DNA from: Zygnema cylindricum
Taxonomy: Eukaryota > Streptophyta > Zygnematophyceae > Zygnematales > Zygnemataceae
Reading direction: 5' to 3'
NCBI GenBank assembly: GCA_037447655.1
Contig: JBBHKE010002995.1
Span: 7,501 to 27,014 of the forward strand
DNA length: 19,514 nucleotides
The notes below the pieces were generated by a model. The model was not told the origin of the DNA and made no database searches. It worked only from the letters and a program-made list of their open reading frames with translations. Of the stretch, positions 9,480 to 17,640 are shown piece by piece. The position numbers were made by a program, and so were the translations under genes. Each line of letters begins with the position of its first letter. The first letter of the stretch is position 1.

Positions 9480-10412
9480 ATGAAGGACAGATGGGTCAGA
9501 GCCATTAATGATGAGATGCCTTCCATTATGGACGCCAATACTTGGGAATTAGTGGACTGCCCTCTGGACAGAAAACTGATTGGGTGTAAATGGGTGTTTA
9601 AACTAAAACTTAATCCAGATAACACAAGTGAGAGGTACAAGGTAAGATTAGTGGCAAAGTGTCTTACCCAACACGAGGGAATCAACTATGAAGAGACATT
9701 TGCACTAATTGTACGCTTTCCCTCATTAAGGATTCTCCTCAGTCTAGCTGCAGCGGAAGATAAGGAGATCCATCAGATGGATATTAAAACTGCCTTCCTC
9801 GGTAGTGAACTAGCGGACGATATTTTCATAAAACAACCAGAAGGATTTGTTGAAGAAGGAGAGGAGAGTAAAGTTTGCAGACTTATCAAGTTTTTGTATG
9901 CTCTGAAAAAGGGTCCCACACAATAGAATAAGAAACTGGATGAATTCCTAACCAATCTGGGATATATCAGAATCAAATCTGACCACTCAATTTACATTTT
10001 TGAAAATGAGGAGGAGGTGATTTTTATTGCCATCAATGTAGAAGATTTGTTGGTATTAAGTAAGTCCATCAAAAAGATAAATAAGTTAAAGAAAGATTTA
10101 AGGAGCAGATTTGACATGAAAGATTTAGGAGAGGCAAGATATATTATGGGAATTCAGATGGAAAGAGAAAGAGAGAAAAGAATAATCATGTTAACTCAAA
10201 AAGAGGCAATCAGAAACATGTTAGAAACGTTTCAAATGGATAACGCAAACAGTTGTACTACTCCCATGGACTTAAAGAAAGTAAGTGACGCGAGTGTAGA
10301 AGGAGATGTAGCTATCATTGATGAAGAAATGAGTCTAGAAGAGAGACAGTTTATGACGGCAATCCCTTACAAACAGATCGTAGGAAGTGTGATACATAGC
10401 TGCAGCGGTTGA
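9480..10412 (+). pseudogene. Link B: reverse transcriptase, one in-frame TAG
   Basis: Reads in one frame from 9480 to 10412 apart from TAG at 9924-9926, which replaces the Trp of the conserved QW. Motifs: TWELVDCPL, CKWVFKLKLNPDN, EETFA, HQMDIKTAFL (catalytic Asp 9780-9782). The active site is NVED (10035-10046) instead of YVDD, so one metal-binding Asp is changed to Glu and Tyr to Asn. MEREREKRIIMLTQKEAI and the YKQIVGSV segment follow. It is less damaged than the rest of link B, but RT activity is not expected. Confidence 0.88.
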
Positions 10413-10804
10413 GTACAGCGGTTGGAGTACTCAATAGGAGTCTTAATGATCTTAGAAAGAGAGATTGGGAGGCAGGTAAAACGGTTATGAGATACTTGAT
10501 AAGAACCACGGGACTTTGGTTGCATCTGGGAGGGGAGAACACTAACATCACCATTTGAAGTGATCCCAGTTATGGTGATGCGAGTGTGATTTATTTTATA
10601 AACTGTACAAGACCAGGCATAGTTGCAGTGGTTGAGTACAGCGGTTGGAGTACTCAGTGGGAGTCTAAATGATCTTAGAAAGATAGATTGGGAGGCAGCT
10701 AAAACGGTTATGAGATACTTGATAGGAACCACGGGTCTTTGGTAACATCTGGGAGGGGAGAACACTAACATCACCATTTGGAGTGATCCCAGTTATGGTG
10801 ATGC
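10384..10804 (+). repeat. Tandem duplication of 223 bp in link B RNase H
   Basis: 10395-10581 is repeated at 10618-10804 (offset 223), with roughly ten to a dozen substitutions in about 187 compared bases. Each copy runs from the equivalent of the pre-RNase H segment to the TATGGTGATGC block. The spacer 10582-10617 belongs to the second unit; the first unit lacks about 25 nt of it. The element 1 equivalent has this segment once. The duplication breaks the frame. Confidence 0.9.
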
Positions 10805-11182
10805 TTCTATGAGGAGGTGCACATCTGGATATGTTTTGTATGTTGGAAATGGTGTATGCTGCTGAAGCGGCAAGCAGCAAAAAGTGGTTGTTGAGTGAAG
10901 TTTGTCTTGCAATAACTTGGATTCATGAAGGTTGGAGTTCAGAAAGTGTTTTGTGACAACCAAGCTGCCATTGCAATTGCAGCAAACCGAAAGCATCACT
11001 TTAAAGCTAAACACATCGATATAAGATTAAGCTTTGTAAGAGAAAAAGTGGAAAACAAAATTGTGAGTTTGAAGTACAAACCACATGGGGAAATGGTGGA
11101 TGACATGATGAAAAAACCAATCCCATCTCCTAAGCTAAAATATCGTAGGGAAAAATGTGGACATAAAGAAAAAAATGACTAG
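10805..11182 (+). pseudogene. Link B: RNase H C-terminal part
   Basis: After the duplication, MRRCTSGYVLYVGNG is followed by stops and a deletion (near 10885) that removes the STMEAEYMA block. From 10925 an open frame of 85 codons gives VFCDNQAAIAIAANRKHHF, KHIDIRLSFVREKVE and VDDMMKKP, ending TAG at 11180-11182. Asp of CDNQ and of VDDMM are kept, but the Glu motif is lost, so it is not catalytic. Confidence 0.85.
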
Positions 11183-11195
11183 AATATAAAAGGAG
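11183..11195 (+). other. Polypurine tract before LTR3
   Basis: AATATAAAAGGAG between the RNase H stop and TGTTAAAAAA of LTR3. It is diverged from the element 1 tract, which supports a different subfamily. Confidence 0.75.
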
Positions 11196-11798
11196 TGTTA
11201 AAAAAATGAGTTTTATGTATTTTCTAGGTCAGGATATAAATTAAAAGATAATCTATTTAAATGGTTAAGCTCCACTCTCTCCCTCTCCATTTATCATATT
11301 TGTTGTAGTCACTGATGAGTGATCAGAGAGAGATGGAGCCATGAGCCATGGCTACCAAAGCAGCCAAAGGGGAAGATATCCTAGCTGTAAGCAAAAAGAC
11401 AGACGAGCGAAGGATTTGATCCTGGTCTTATAGTTAGTAGCCAGTAGTCGGTAGCGTTGTCCTATAGTCTAGGTTCAGTGCTACGATATATAAGGCGTGA
11501 TAAGTATTTAAACTAATATTGGCAGATTAAGCCGATTAACAAATTTACATGACAGTAAACATAGAGACAGTTAGAATATTTTTATATACGGGCAGTCAGC
11601 TAATTTGAACAGCGCACATCAAATGTCAGTTAACATGGGACTGCACCTATTCAAGCAGACATTTCAGAATAACCATTTTGTTGTTTTCGGATGTTTTGTC
11701 ACCAAGTGCTACGTGGCGCCTTGTCATTTGAATATAGGATTTGTAGGAAACCCGGAGACAAGTCCAAAAGTGACAGACGTTCCCTCCATGGCCATGTC

Positions 11799-11872
11799 GT
11801 ACAATGGCCTAAAAGAAGTACATCCGCAGCTGTACTTTCTTATACTGTACTGTCTTTTGATTAGATCCGTAC
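11799..11872. promoter_or_regulatory. GTAC cluster of LTR3
   Basis: GTAC at 11799, 11818, 11832, 11847 and 11869, five in 74 bp, in the same LTR position as in LTR1 and LTR2. The last lies in GTACATCAGTAG, conserved with LTR1 and LTR2. Confidence 0.4.
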
Positions 11873-11885
11873 ATCAGTAGTAGGG

Positions 11886-11949
11886 GGTTTAGAGAAAGAA
11901 TCTAGGACTTCAACTTAGGTTTAGAGAAAGAATCTAGGACTTCAACTTT
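11886..11949 (+). repeat. 32-bp direct tandem repeat in LTR3
   Basis: Two adjacent copies (11886-11917, 11918-11949), each starting GGTTTAGAGAAAGAATCTAG and containing TAGGACTTC, nearly identical. The duplicated unit includes the TAGGACTT motif shared by all LTRs. Confidence 0.9.
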
Positions 11950-12215
11950 TCTAGCAGATAGTCACCCCTCTCTCTCTCAACTTGTATAAAAATTGGCATC
12001 TTTGCCATTTGAAATTTAATCGCATGGAAAGGCGTTTTAAGTGTTTTTTTTGCATAAGGCTTAGGGGAGTCTAACCTTCACAGAGGTGAAGGAAACCAGA
12101 ATATTTGCCTACTTGGGAGGCACTTAATTCAAAGGGAAAAGGGCATTTCAAATTATCCTGGATAGCTTCAAGTAAGCTTTAGTTTCTGTGCACCTAAGGA
12201 GGTCACATAATTACA

Positions 12216-12840
12216 AATATAGAAATACATCAAATGGATGTTAAGACTGCCTTCTTATATCGGGAACTAGAAGAAACAATATATATGAAATAACCAGAAA
12301 TGTACCAAAAGAAGGGAAAAGATAGTCTCGTGTGCAAACAACTGAAATCACTTTATGGGCTTAAGAAAAAGGCCACGAGGTAGTAGAATCTAAAGATAAA
12401 TGAGTATTTAACTACTCGCGTATTCACTAGGATTAGATCTGATCTCTTAGTTTATGTCCTACAGGGAGAAGATGGAAAAAAAATTCTTGCTGTATATGTG
12501 GATGACTTGTTAATTATTTCTAAAACAATTAAGGGAATTAACAAAATCAAAAAAGCCTTAAAAACTAGATTTAAAATGAAAGATTTACAATGGACAAAGT
12601 ATATTCTTGGTATACAAGTAGAGAGAGATAGGACTAGGAGATTTATTAGACTTACACAAAAAGAGGCTATAGAGAATATGCTGGAAAAATTTGACAAAAA
12701 AGATGTAAAAGGAGATGCCACTCTTATGGATTTCAGACATAAATTAGAAGGAGCATAAATGGACTCGGGAATAATTGTGCGAGAAAGTCTAGAAATAGGG
12801 GAGTCAAATTTTATGGAAAAGATTCCCTATCGACTAATTG
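12216..12840 (+). pseudogene. Link C: reverse transcriptase, 5'-truncated and broken
   Basis: Begins at the base after the LTR3 end, inside RT, at the block containing IHQMDVKTAF (catalytic Asp at about 12237-12239). LKSLYGLKK is present, and the active site YVDD at 12495-12506 is intact. KDLQWTKYILGIQVERDR and LTQKEAIENMLEKF follow. Stops at about 12292 (TAA) and 12380-12386 (TAG TAG), then TAA at 12756-12758, disrupt it. Sequence differs clearly from element 1 and link B, so link C is a third subfamily, closest to link E. Confidence 0.85.
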
Positions 12841-13481
12841 TTGGGAGTCTGATCTATTATATGAATTGTACACGTCCGCACATTGCTGTGGTAATAGGTG
12901 CTCTGAGCAAGAGTCTAAAGGATCCATGAAAATAAGATTAGCAGGTAGCAAAACGAGTCCTAATATACTTGGAAAGGACTTAGGAGGTCAAGCTAGCTCT
13001 TGGTGGAGACGAAGTAAAACTTCAAACATGGAGTGATGCGAGCTACAGTGAGATGTCGGGCAGACGATCTACAACAAGATAAGTTTAACAAATAAGAAAA
13101 GGAACGTGTTGTTGGAGCATCGAGCTTCAAAAGATCACTGCCTAGTCAACAATGGAGGCAGAATACATGGCTGCATATTCAGCCATCAAAGAATTGCTAT
13201 GGGTGAAATCTGTACTTCAACAGCTTGGTTTCTTGCAAATTGATGCGCAAACTTTGTGGTGTGGCAATCAAGCTACCATTGCCATTGTATCTAATCCTGC
13301 ACATCACTTGAAGACCAAGCATATGGATATCACACTGCATTTTGTTCGTGAGAAGGTCTTTGGTAGAATTCTGATACTTTGTTATTTACCGGATGAGAAA
13401 ATGGTGGCTACCATGTTGAAAAATGCCTTGCTTGCTCCTAAGTTACAGTTTTGCAGAGATGTTAATGGGTTACGTGATTAA
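12841..13481 (+). pseudogene. Link C: RNase H, broken, catalytic Asp lost
   Basis: Starts with GSLIYYMNCTRPHIA. TWSDASYSEM (first Asp present) and STMEAEYMA (from 13152) are seen. The third motif is CGNQAT (Gly codon 13263-13265) where Asp is expected. KTKHMDITLHFVREKV and ATMLKNA follow, with the ADMMTK Asp also lost. Stops occur at several codons between 12928 and 13080 and at about 13143. Ends TAA at 13479-13481. Confidence 0.85.
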
Positions 13482-13491
13482 GAGAGTCCAA

Positions 13492-13504
13492 AGCTTTAGA
13501 GGAG
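13492..13504 (+). other. Polypurine-like tract before LTR4
   Basis: AGCTTTAGAGGAG just before TGTTGGTTTT. The similar AGCTTTAAGGGAG precedes LTR8, linking C and E. Confidence 0.65.
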
Positions 13505-13726
13505 TGTTGGTTTTAAAAAACTTTGGTCATCTCTATATTTTGTGAGAGGGAAACTCCAAGACTTGGAAACATTTTTCAGAGTTGTTTCAAACTGTGTATC
13601 ACAATTAGTGTACAGTGACTATCTGGACTACACAAAATTAAAGAGATCACATCGGACGGCTCCTATGTAAAATGAAAATTACGAAATGGCGCGCACGACA
13701 TAATTATGACATACCGTCCGATAAAC
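13505..13726 (+). repeat. LTR4, left part
   Basis: Starts TGTTGGTTTTAAAAAACTTT after the link C tract and aligns with the start of LTR8 and LTR5. Interrupted at 13726, where LTR5 begins. The continuation is at 14465 onward. Confidence 0.75.
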
Positions 13727-13879
13727 TGTTGTTTTTAGAAAGCTTTAGTCCTCTTTATGCCTCAGCTGTGAGAGAGAGCTGTTCAGGACTTAAGCTATTT
13801 TTGGTTGAGTTCGGTTCAGTACTTACCGAAATTAGTGTGACAGTGAAGTTGGGAGTTCACGGTTCATTCACACTTGGGA

Positions 13880-13885
13880 CACGTG
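13880..13885. promoter_or_regulatory. G-box in LTR5
   Basis: CACGTG in the symmetric context GACACGTGTC, at the same LTR position as in the other copies. Confidence 0.5.
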
Positions 13886-14141
13886 TCGTCACTTGGGAGA
13901 ATGCGTGAGTATGTCCTCCGTGGACGTACGGAAATTCGGCAGGACCACTGGACTTCGTGAAGTCAATTCTACGGTGCCAAATCCTCTAATCGGACCGCTG
14001 ACAGCCGCCGCCAACAAATAGTGACGAGGCGTGACTAGATCATTATCACTTTACGTTGTCTGAACTTCGGTGTAAATATTTGTGATAGAATGTTAGATGA
14101 ACGGCTGGAATGCCTCCGTACAGCTTAGTGTAGTTTCGGTG

Positions 14142-14158
14142 TATAAAAGTAGGACTTA
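14142..14158 (+). promoter_or_regulatory. TATA box and TAGGACTTA motif of LTR5
   Basis: TATAAAAG at 14142-14149 immediately followed by TAGGACTTA. The same pairing is seen in LTR4 (TATAAAT at 14801, then CTAGGACTTAG) and as TACATAAGTAGGACTTAG in LTR8. Likely the LTR core promoter. Confidence 0.55.
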
Positions 14159-14464
14159 GTGAATTTGATTTTTAGGAACAAATGATATGAAAACTGTACA
14201 CTCAGTTTTATGTAATTTCATTTCTACATATCTCACAGATTTGTGAGCGGAATTGATTGAAATTTTGTTTGTGTGTTTCTTTGTATGTTATCTACATTGT
14301 GGCAAACTTTCAGGACGTTTGAAGCGTTTTTCTGAAAGTTATAGTCTGTCAAAGTTGCTGAAAAGGCATCGGTATTTGTGGAAGCTTCCTCTCTTGATTT
14401 GTTCTACGATGACTACTGCTGCATCTTCTTCATCTTCAGTACCAACACTTGTCTCAGAACAACA

Positions 14465-15115
14465 TAAACAACATCGGATTGACAAAGATTTAGCACAATC
14501 TGAAAGTGGACCACAATGACGCGGCGAATCTCGTCACATATAAAGTTTCAATGTCAGTGATAACTTGGTGGAAACTGAAGTTTGTCTTCACACATATTTG
14601 TTTATTAATGTGTACAGTTAGTAAAAGACGTTCGTAGACAATTAGGGTTTGTGTGTTTGTACGGAATATTAGACGCACTATTGAATATATTAACGTACAT
14701 CAAGTACCTAATCATAGTACATTAAAGTACGGTTAGAGAGTACCGCAACATTTTTTACACTGCTATGATTGGCTAGATAAGAAGTAGTAGAATTTATTAG
14801 TATAAATTCTAGGACTTAGTGACTTTCATGTATTTTTTTTATGAGGTTTCAATGAACACATATGTGCATTTTAAGGGATATTCTTTTGGCTATATCTCTT
14901 GTTTTATTTGGGCGTTTTTCTTAGACCTTTGTGAGTTTTCAACACACAATGTATACTCTACTTTTATAAAGTTTGGGGGCATGTGGCTATATTGATTGCT
15001 TTATGTAGTGGCTCAAATTTGGTTTCTTGAGTGTTTTTTTTCTTTTGTTTTGTGATGGCTACTACTTCAGCAACAAGCTGGTGCTGCACCGGGTGTCATA
15101 GAAAAACAGGTACTT
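14465..15115 (+). repeat. LTR4, right part (3' end truncated)
   Basis: Aligns with LTR8 downstream of the break: GACCACAATGACGCGGCG (14508 on) against GACCGAAATGACACGTGGCGG, then a GTAC cluster, TATAAAT (14801-14807), CTAGGACTTAGTG and an ATGGCTACTACTTCAGCAAC block equivalent to LTR5 and LTR8. Together with 13505-13726 it gives about 870 bp. The true 3' end is missing; similarity fades near 15115, where LTR6 of opposite orientation begins. The boundary is approximate. Confidence 0.6.
14659..14807 (+). promoter_or_regulatory. GTAC cluster and TATA box of LTR4
   Basis: GTAC at 14659, 14695, 14704, 14717, 14727 and 14740 (six in 85 bp), an inverted CCAAT (GATTGG at about 14767) and TATAAAT at 14801-14807. 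The arrangement is the same as in the other LTRs. Confidence 0.45.
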
Positions 15116-15775
15116 CGTTTACACTCAGTGTAAGATGTGGCCGAACGGCAAATGCCTGTTGTCTCTAGACTCGTTCTGGTGCTTTCCAGTAATTTTGCTG
15201 AGCAATGGGAGTATGCCACGAGTCCTTAGGGGACGCTATGGCCACAAACCGCCAAAGCGGTCATTCCGCGATGTCGGCTTACATGTGAGCCGTCCGATGT
15301 AGACCGGATTTTGATTTTAGCCGTCCAAAAAATGTCTTGTACATTTGTTTTGTGTGAGGCACCGTACATGCTAATATTACAGTTAAATCTATGTTACAAA
15401 AAGTTAGTTAATCTGTTGAATGATTTATCCTATAGTTACAATATTAAATAAATAATCGAATCCTATATGCTTCCACAATCTTCTACGACTAACTGGTTAG
15501 AGCTAATGATTGCGCCTCGCTCTGCCGGTCTAAGGTCCGAGTCCTACCGGATTCACGTTTTTGTTTAGAGTGACTTGACTCACTCTTATCTTCCCTACGT
15601 TCTTACCTTTTCCTTCCCTCGGCTATGGCTCCATCTCCTTCTTTGGTCTTCATTGACTGCAATAAGTGTGGAAACTTTAAAGAGATGTTAAGAGCCATCT
15701 GCCTTGACTTAACTAATCCATTTTATATTTCTTTACAAGACCTAGCAAATACCCAAAAATCCACTAATTTCTACA
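15115..15775 (-). repeat. LTR6, opposite orientation, 3' end truncated
   Basis: Collinear with the plus-strand reading of LTR1: the ACCGCC block (about 15247), ATTTTAGCCGTCC, a tRNA-like block, GGCTATGGCTCCATCTCC (15621 on, against TAGCCATGGCTCTAGCTCC), GACTGCAATAAGTGTGG, and the end CTAATTTCTACA at 15775, equivalent to the U3 start of LTR1. The minus-strand start is therefore at 15775. No polypurine tract or minus-strand pol follows; plus-strand pol of link D starts at once. The left boundary is uncertain. The frame at 15625-15822 spans the LTR/link D junction and is not a gene. Confidence 0.7.
15490..15544 (+). other. tRNA-like segment in LTR6 (best A- and B-box match)
   Basis: TAACTGGTTAGAGC at 15490-15503 resembles the D arm/A-box of tRNA-Ile-type genes. 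GGTCCGAGTCC at 15534-15544 matches the B-box consensus at 9-10 of 11 positions. Start-to-start spacing is 44, the tRNA value. It lies antisense to LTR6, as in LTR1, LTR2 and LTR3. A 5-bp inverted repeat CCGGT/ACCGG flanks the B-box. No convincing acceptor stem was found, so it is tRNA-like, not a tRNA gene. Confidence 0.4.
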
Positions 15776-16560
15776 AAGAGATACCCAAACAAAATCTAAG
15801 GATACCCTCAATACCGTCATAAAAATTTGAAGGAGGACGGAAAAGCAGCAAACGGATTCAAAAGAGACTAGACAACGGTAATTTAACCAAGTTATCCCAT
15901 CGTGAAGAACCTAAAACATATCTAGAAGCTATAAATAGCTTGGAAGGGGAAACATGGAAAACAGCTATTAATGAGGAAATGGGTTTTATAATGGAGGCAA
16001 ACACACGGGAGTTAGTAGATTATCCACTAGATAGGAAACCATTGGTTGTAAATGGGTTATTAAACTAAAACTGAACCCTGGTAATTCTATAGAAAGGTAC
16101 AAGGCTAGATTGGTAGCAAAAGGATACACTCTAAAAGAGGTAATCGATTATGAAAAGACCTTTGCACCGGGAGTTCGGTTTCCCTCAGTTAGAATCTTTC
16201 CAAGTCTTCTTGCAGCGGAAGACATGAAAATACAGCAAACGGGCATAAAAAGCCCTTTTCTAAATAGGGAATTAGAAGAAGAAATTTTCAAGAAACAACT
16301 GGAGGGATTTGTAGATAAAAGGAGAAGAAAGCAAGGTGTGCAAGTTGATTAAGTCACTATATGCGCTGAAACAAGCGCCCCGACAGTGGAACATAAAATT
16401 GGATGAGTTCCTTACCGGTCAGGGTTACGTACGGATCAGCTCAGATCACTCGGTCTATCTTTTTGAAGATGAAAATGGTGTCATTTTCATTGCAATTTAT
16501 GAAGATGATTTGCTAGTTTTGAGTAAATCTATTGAAAAAATAAATCAGCTGAAAAGAAGA
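15776..16560 (+). pseudogene. Link D: linker and reverse transcriptase, broken
   Basis: Begins in the integrase-RT linker (block FEGGRKSSKRIQ at about 15826) directly after LTR6. WKTAINEEM, RELVDYPLDRK, RLVAKGYT, YEKTFAPG and YALKQAPRQW are seen. Motif A reads QTGIKSPFL: the catalytic Asp is Gly. The active site at 16498-16509 is YEDD. Frameshifts near 16045 and 16325 and TAA at about 15820 break the frame. After KSIEKINQL the RT is cut: the thumb and the linker to RNase H are deleted, and the frame passes straight into RNase H. It is closest to element 1 and link B. Confidence 0.85.
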
Positions 16561-17010
16561 CAATCTTATAAAGATGTGCCACTCAGAAGGTCAACTTCGG
16601 GATATGTTTTGTTAATTGGGTTGGGTGCATGCGGCAAAAGTAGCAAACAGCAGAAAGTTGCCGCTCAATCTACAATGGAGGCTGAGTATATGGCTTCATG
16701 CGCAATTGTGAAAGAATTAATGTGGGTGAAATCTTTGCTGGAAGAATTGGGATTTATAAATAATGGAGTGCAAAACATTTTCTATGATAACCAGGCAGTA
16801 ATTGCAATTGCTGCCAATCCCAGGCATCATTTTAAAGCTAAGCATATGAACATAAGGCTTAGTTTTGTTAGAGAGAAAGTTGAAAACAAAATCATCAAAC
16901 TTGTGTACAAACTAGATGGGGAAATGCTAGCCGAAATGATGACATAAGCCGTTCCCTCACGAAAATTAATTTATTGCATAAATGGTTGTGGATTGGCAGA
17001 AAGAGAGCCA
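16552..17010 (+). pseudogene. Link D: RNase H fused in frame to truncated RT
   Basis: One open frame (16336-16947, 203 codons) carries RT up to about residue 73 and RNase H from about residue 76. STMEAEYMA and YDNQAVIAIAANP keep their acidic residues, but the first motif SDAS is lost at the junction (RQSYKD) and ADMM is AEMM. TAA at 16945-16947 replaces the Lys of MMTK; the remaining C-terminus is recognisable to about 17010. It is followed by AAATGAAGCGGAG and LTR7. Confidence 0.85.
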
Positions 17011-17011
17011 A

Positions 17012-17024
17012 AAATGAAGCGGAG
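17012..17024 (+). other. Degenerate polypurine tract before LTR7
   Basis: Purine-rich with a single C, ending GCGGAG, directly before TGTTGAAAAAG of LTR7. It occupies the position of the other tracts. Confidence 0.6.
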
Positions 17025-17640
17025 TGTTGAAAAAGATAATTTATATCTTCTCTTTTTTTTTATGTCTTTAATAGTTGAAGACTCTCAAAAAGATAGATAG
17101 AGAGAGAAGGCCAGATAGATAGAGAGAGAAAGCCACTGTTGGTTGTCAAATTGGCTCAGATAGATAGAAATATAACTAAATTTACCAAAATGGTTGGACC
17201 GACCCAGATTTAATCTAGGGTCCTACATTGCCCTATCTGCTAAGTCGGTGTAGAGTCGATAAAGAAAGTGGGATAGGTTAAAAAAGAGTGACTAAGCGTC
17301 TAATTCATTTAAACAACGAAAACAAACATATAGCCGCATGTGAACCGACAGCGCACATTCACATGACGACGTCATACATAAACGCGAAGCGTCACGCACG
17401 GACACGAATCTCAACCGTGTAAATATTTCTCATTAGACAGCCATCGCTGCAACCGCCAACCCTGAATGAACCTTTTGGCGGCTTTCGGAGGTAGCATCAC
17501 AAAGCACCACATGGCAACATATAAATGGACACCGGAGAAGACGAGAGGACGAACCATGGCTTCCAATCCGGTACATGTCACTGGGAAGGTCATGTTGTAG
17601 AGTGACCATACAATTTTTACATTTGAGGTTGTTGTTACAG
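17025..17640 (+). repeat. LTR7, 3' end truncated
   Basis: Starts TGTTGAAAAAGATAATTT after link D. It contains a 22-bp tandem duplication (17091-17134), a weak antisense tRNA-like segment (17207-17246) and TATAAAT (17520-17526). Its last recognisable stretch, ATTTGAGGTTGTTGTTAC, matches LTR8 at about 19060-19077, so about 270 bp of LTR end are missing. At 17641 RNase H of link E begins. Frames inside it are incidental. Confidence 0.7.
17091..17134 (+). repeat. 22-bp tandem duplication in LTR7
   Basis: AGATAGATAGAGAGAGAAGG plus CC at 17091-17112 is repeated at 17113-17134 with one mismatch. Purine-rich. Confidence 0.9.

Larger units (their letters stand above)
11196..12215 (+). repeat. LTR3 (1020 bp)
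   Basis: Starts TGTTAAAAAAATGAG after the tract. Its last 18 bases (GGAGGTCACATAATTACA, ending at 12215) align without gaps to the last 18 of LTR1. It is far more diverged from LTR2 than the two element 1 LTRs are from each other, so LTR2 and LTR3 are not the pair of one insertion. It contains GTAC motifs at 11799-11872, a 32-bp tandem duplication (11886-11949), ACGTGG (about 11712) and an antisense tRNA-like segment (11412-11475). It is followed directly by RT of link C, without a primer binding site. The frame at 11605-11880 lies wholly in the LTR and is not a gene. Confidence 0.88.
13727..14464 (+). repeat. LTR5, probable solo LTR with TAAAC target duplication
   Basis: Starts TGTTGTTTTTAGAAAGC, like LTR8, and ends ...AACA at 14464. 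TAAAC precedes it (13722-13726) and follows it (14465-14469), the 5-bp duplication usual for copia. It contains CACGTG (13880-13885), TATAAAAG (14142-14149) and TAGGACTTAG. At 738 bp it is shorter than the other LTRs; compared with LTR8 it ends about 180 bp earlier, so it is either a shorter subfamily LTR or the TSD match is fortuitous. The frames at 13672-13908 and 14253-14519 are not genes. Confidence 0.6.

Noticed and set aside
11985-11992. TATAAAAA in LTR3 as its promoter
   Set aside because: It lies downstream of the TAGGACTT motif, not in the TATA position seen in LTR4 and LTR5.
6694-12215. LTR2, link B and LTR3 as one ordinary complete element
   Set aside because: LTR2 and LTR3 are far more diverged than an insertion pair, their polypurine tracts differ, and there is no primer site after LTR2.
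14253-14519. Frame with a start like a gag N-terminus (serine-rich after ATG 14409; also near 15056 and 19123)
   Set aside because: First read as gag starts, but in LTR8 the LTR continues well past this block to a conserved end, so the block is inside the LTR U5 region.
15128-15180. GTGGCCGAACGGC resembling a tRNA-Ser D arm
   Set aside because: No B-box or acceptor stem at tRNA spacing; probably incidental.
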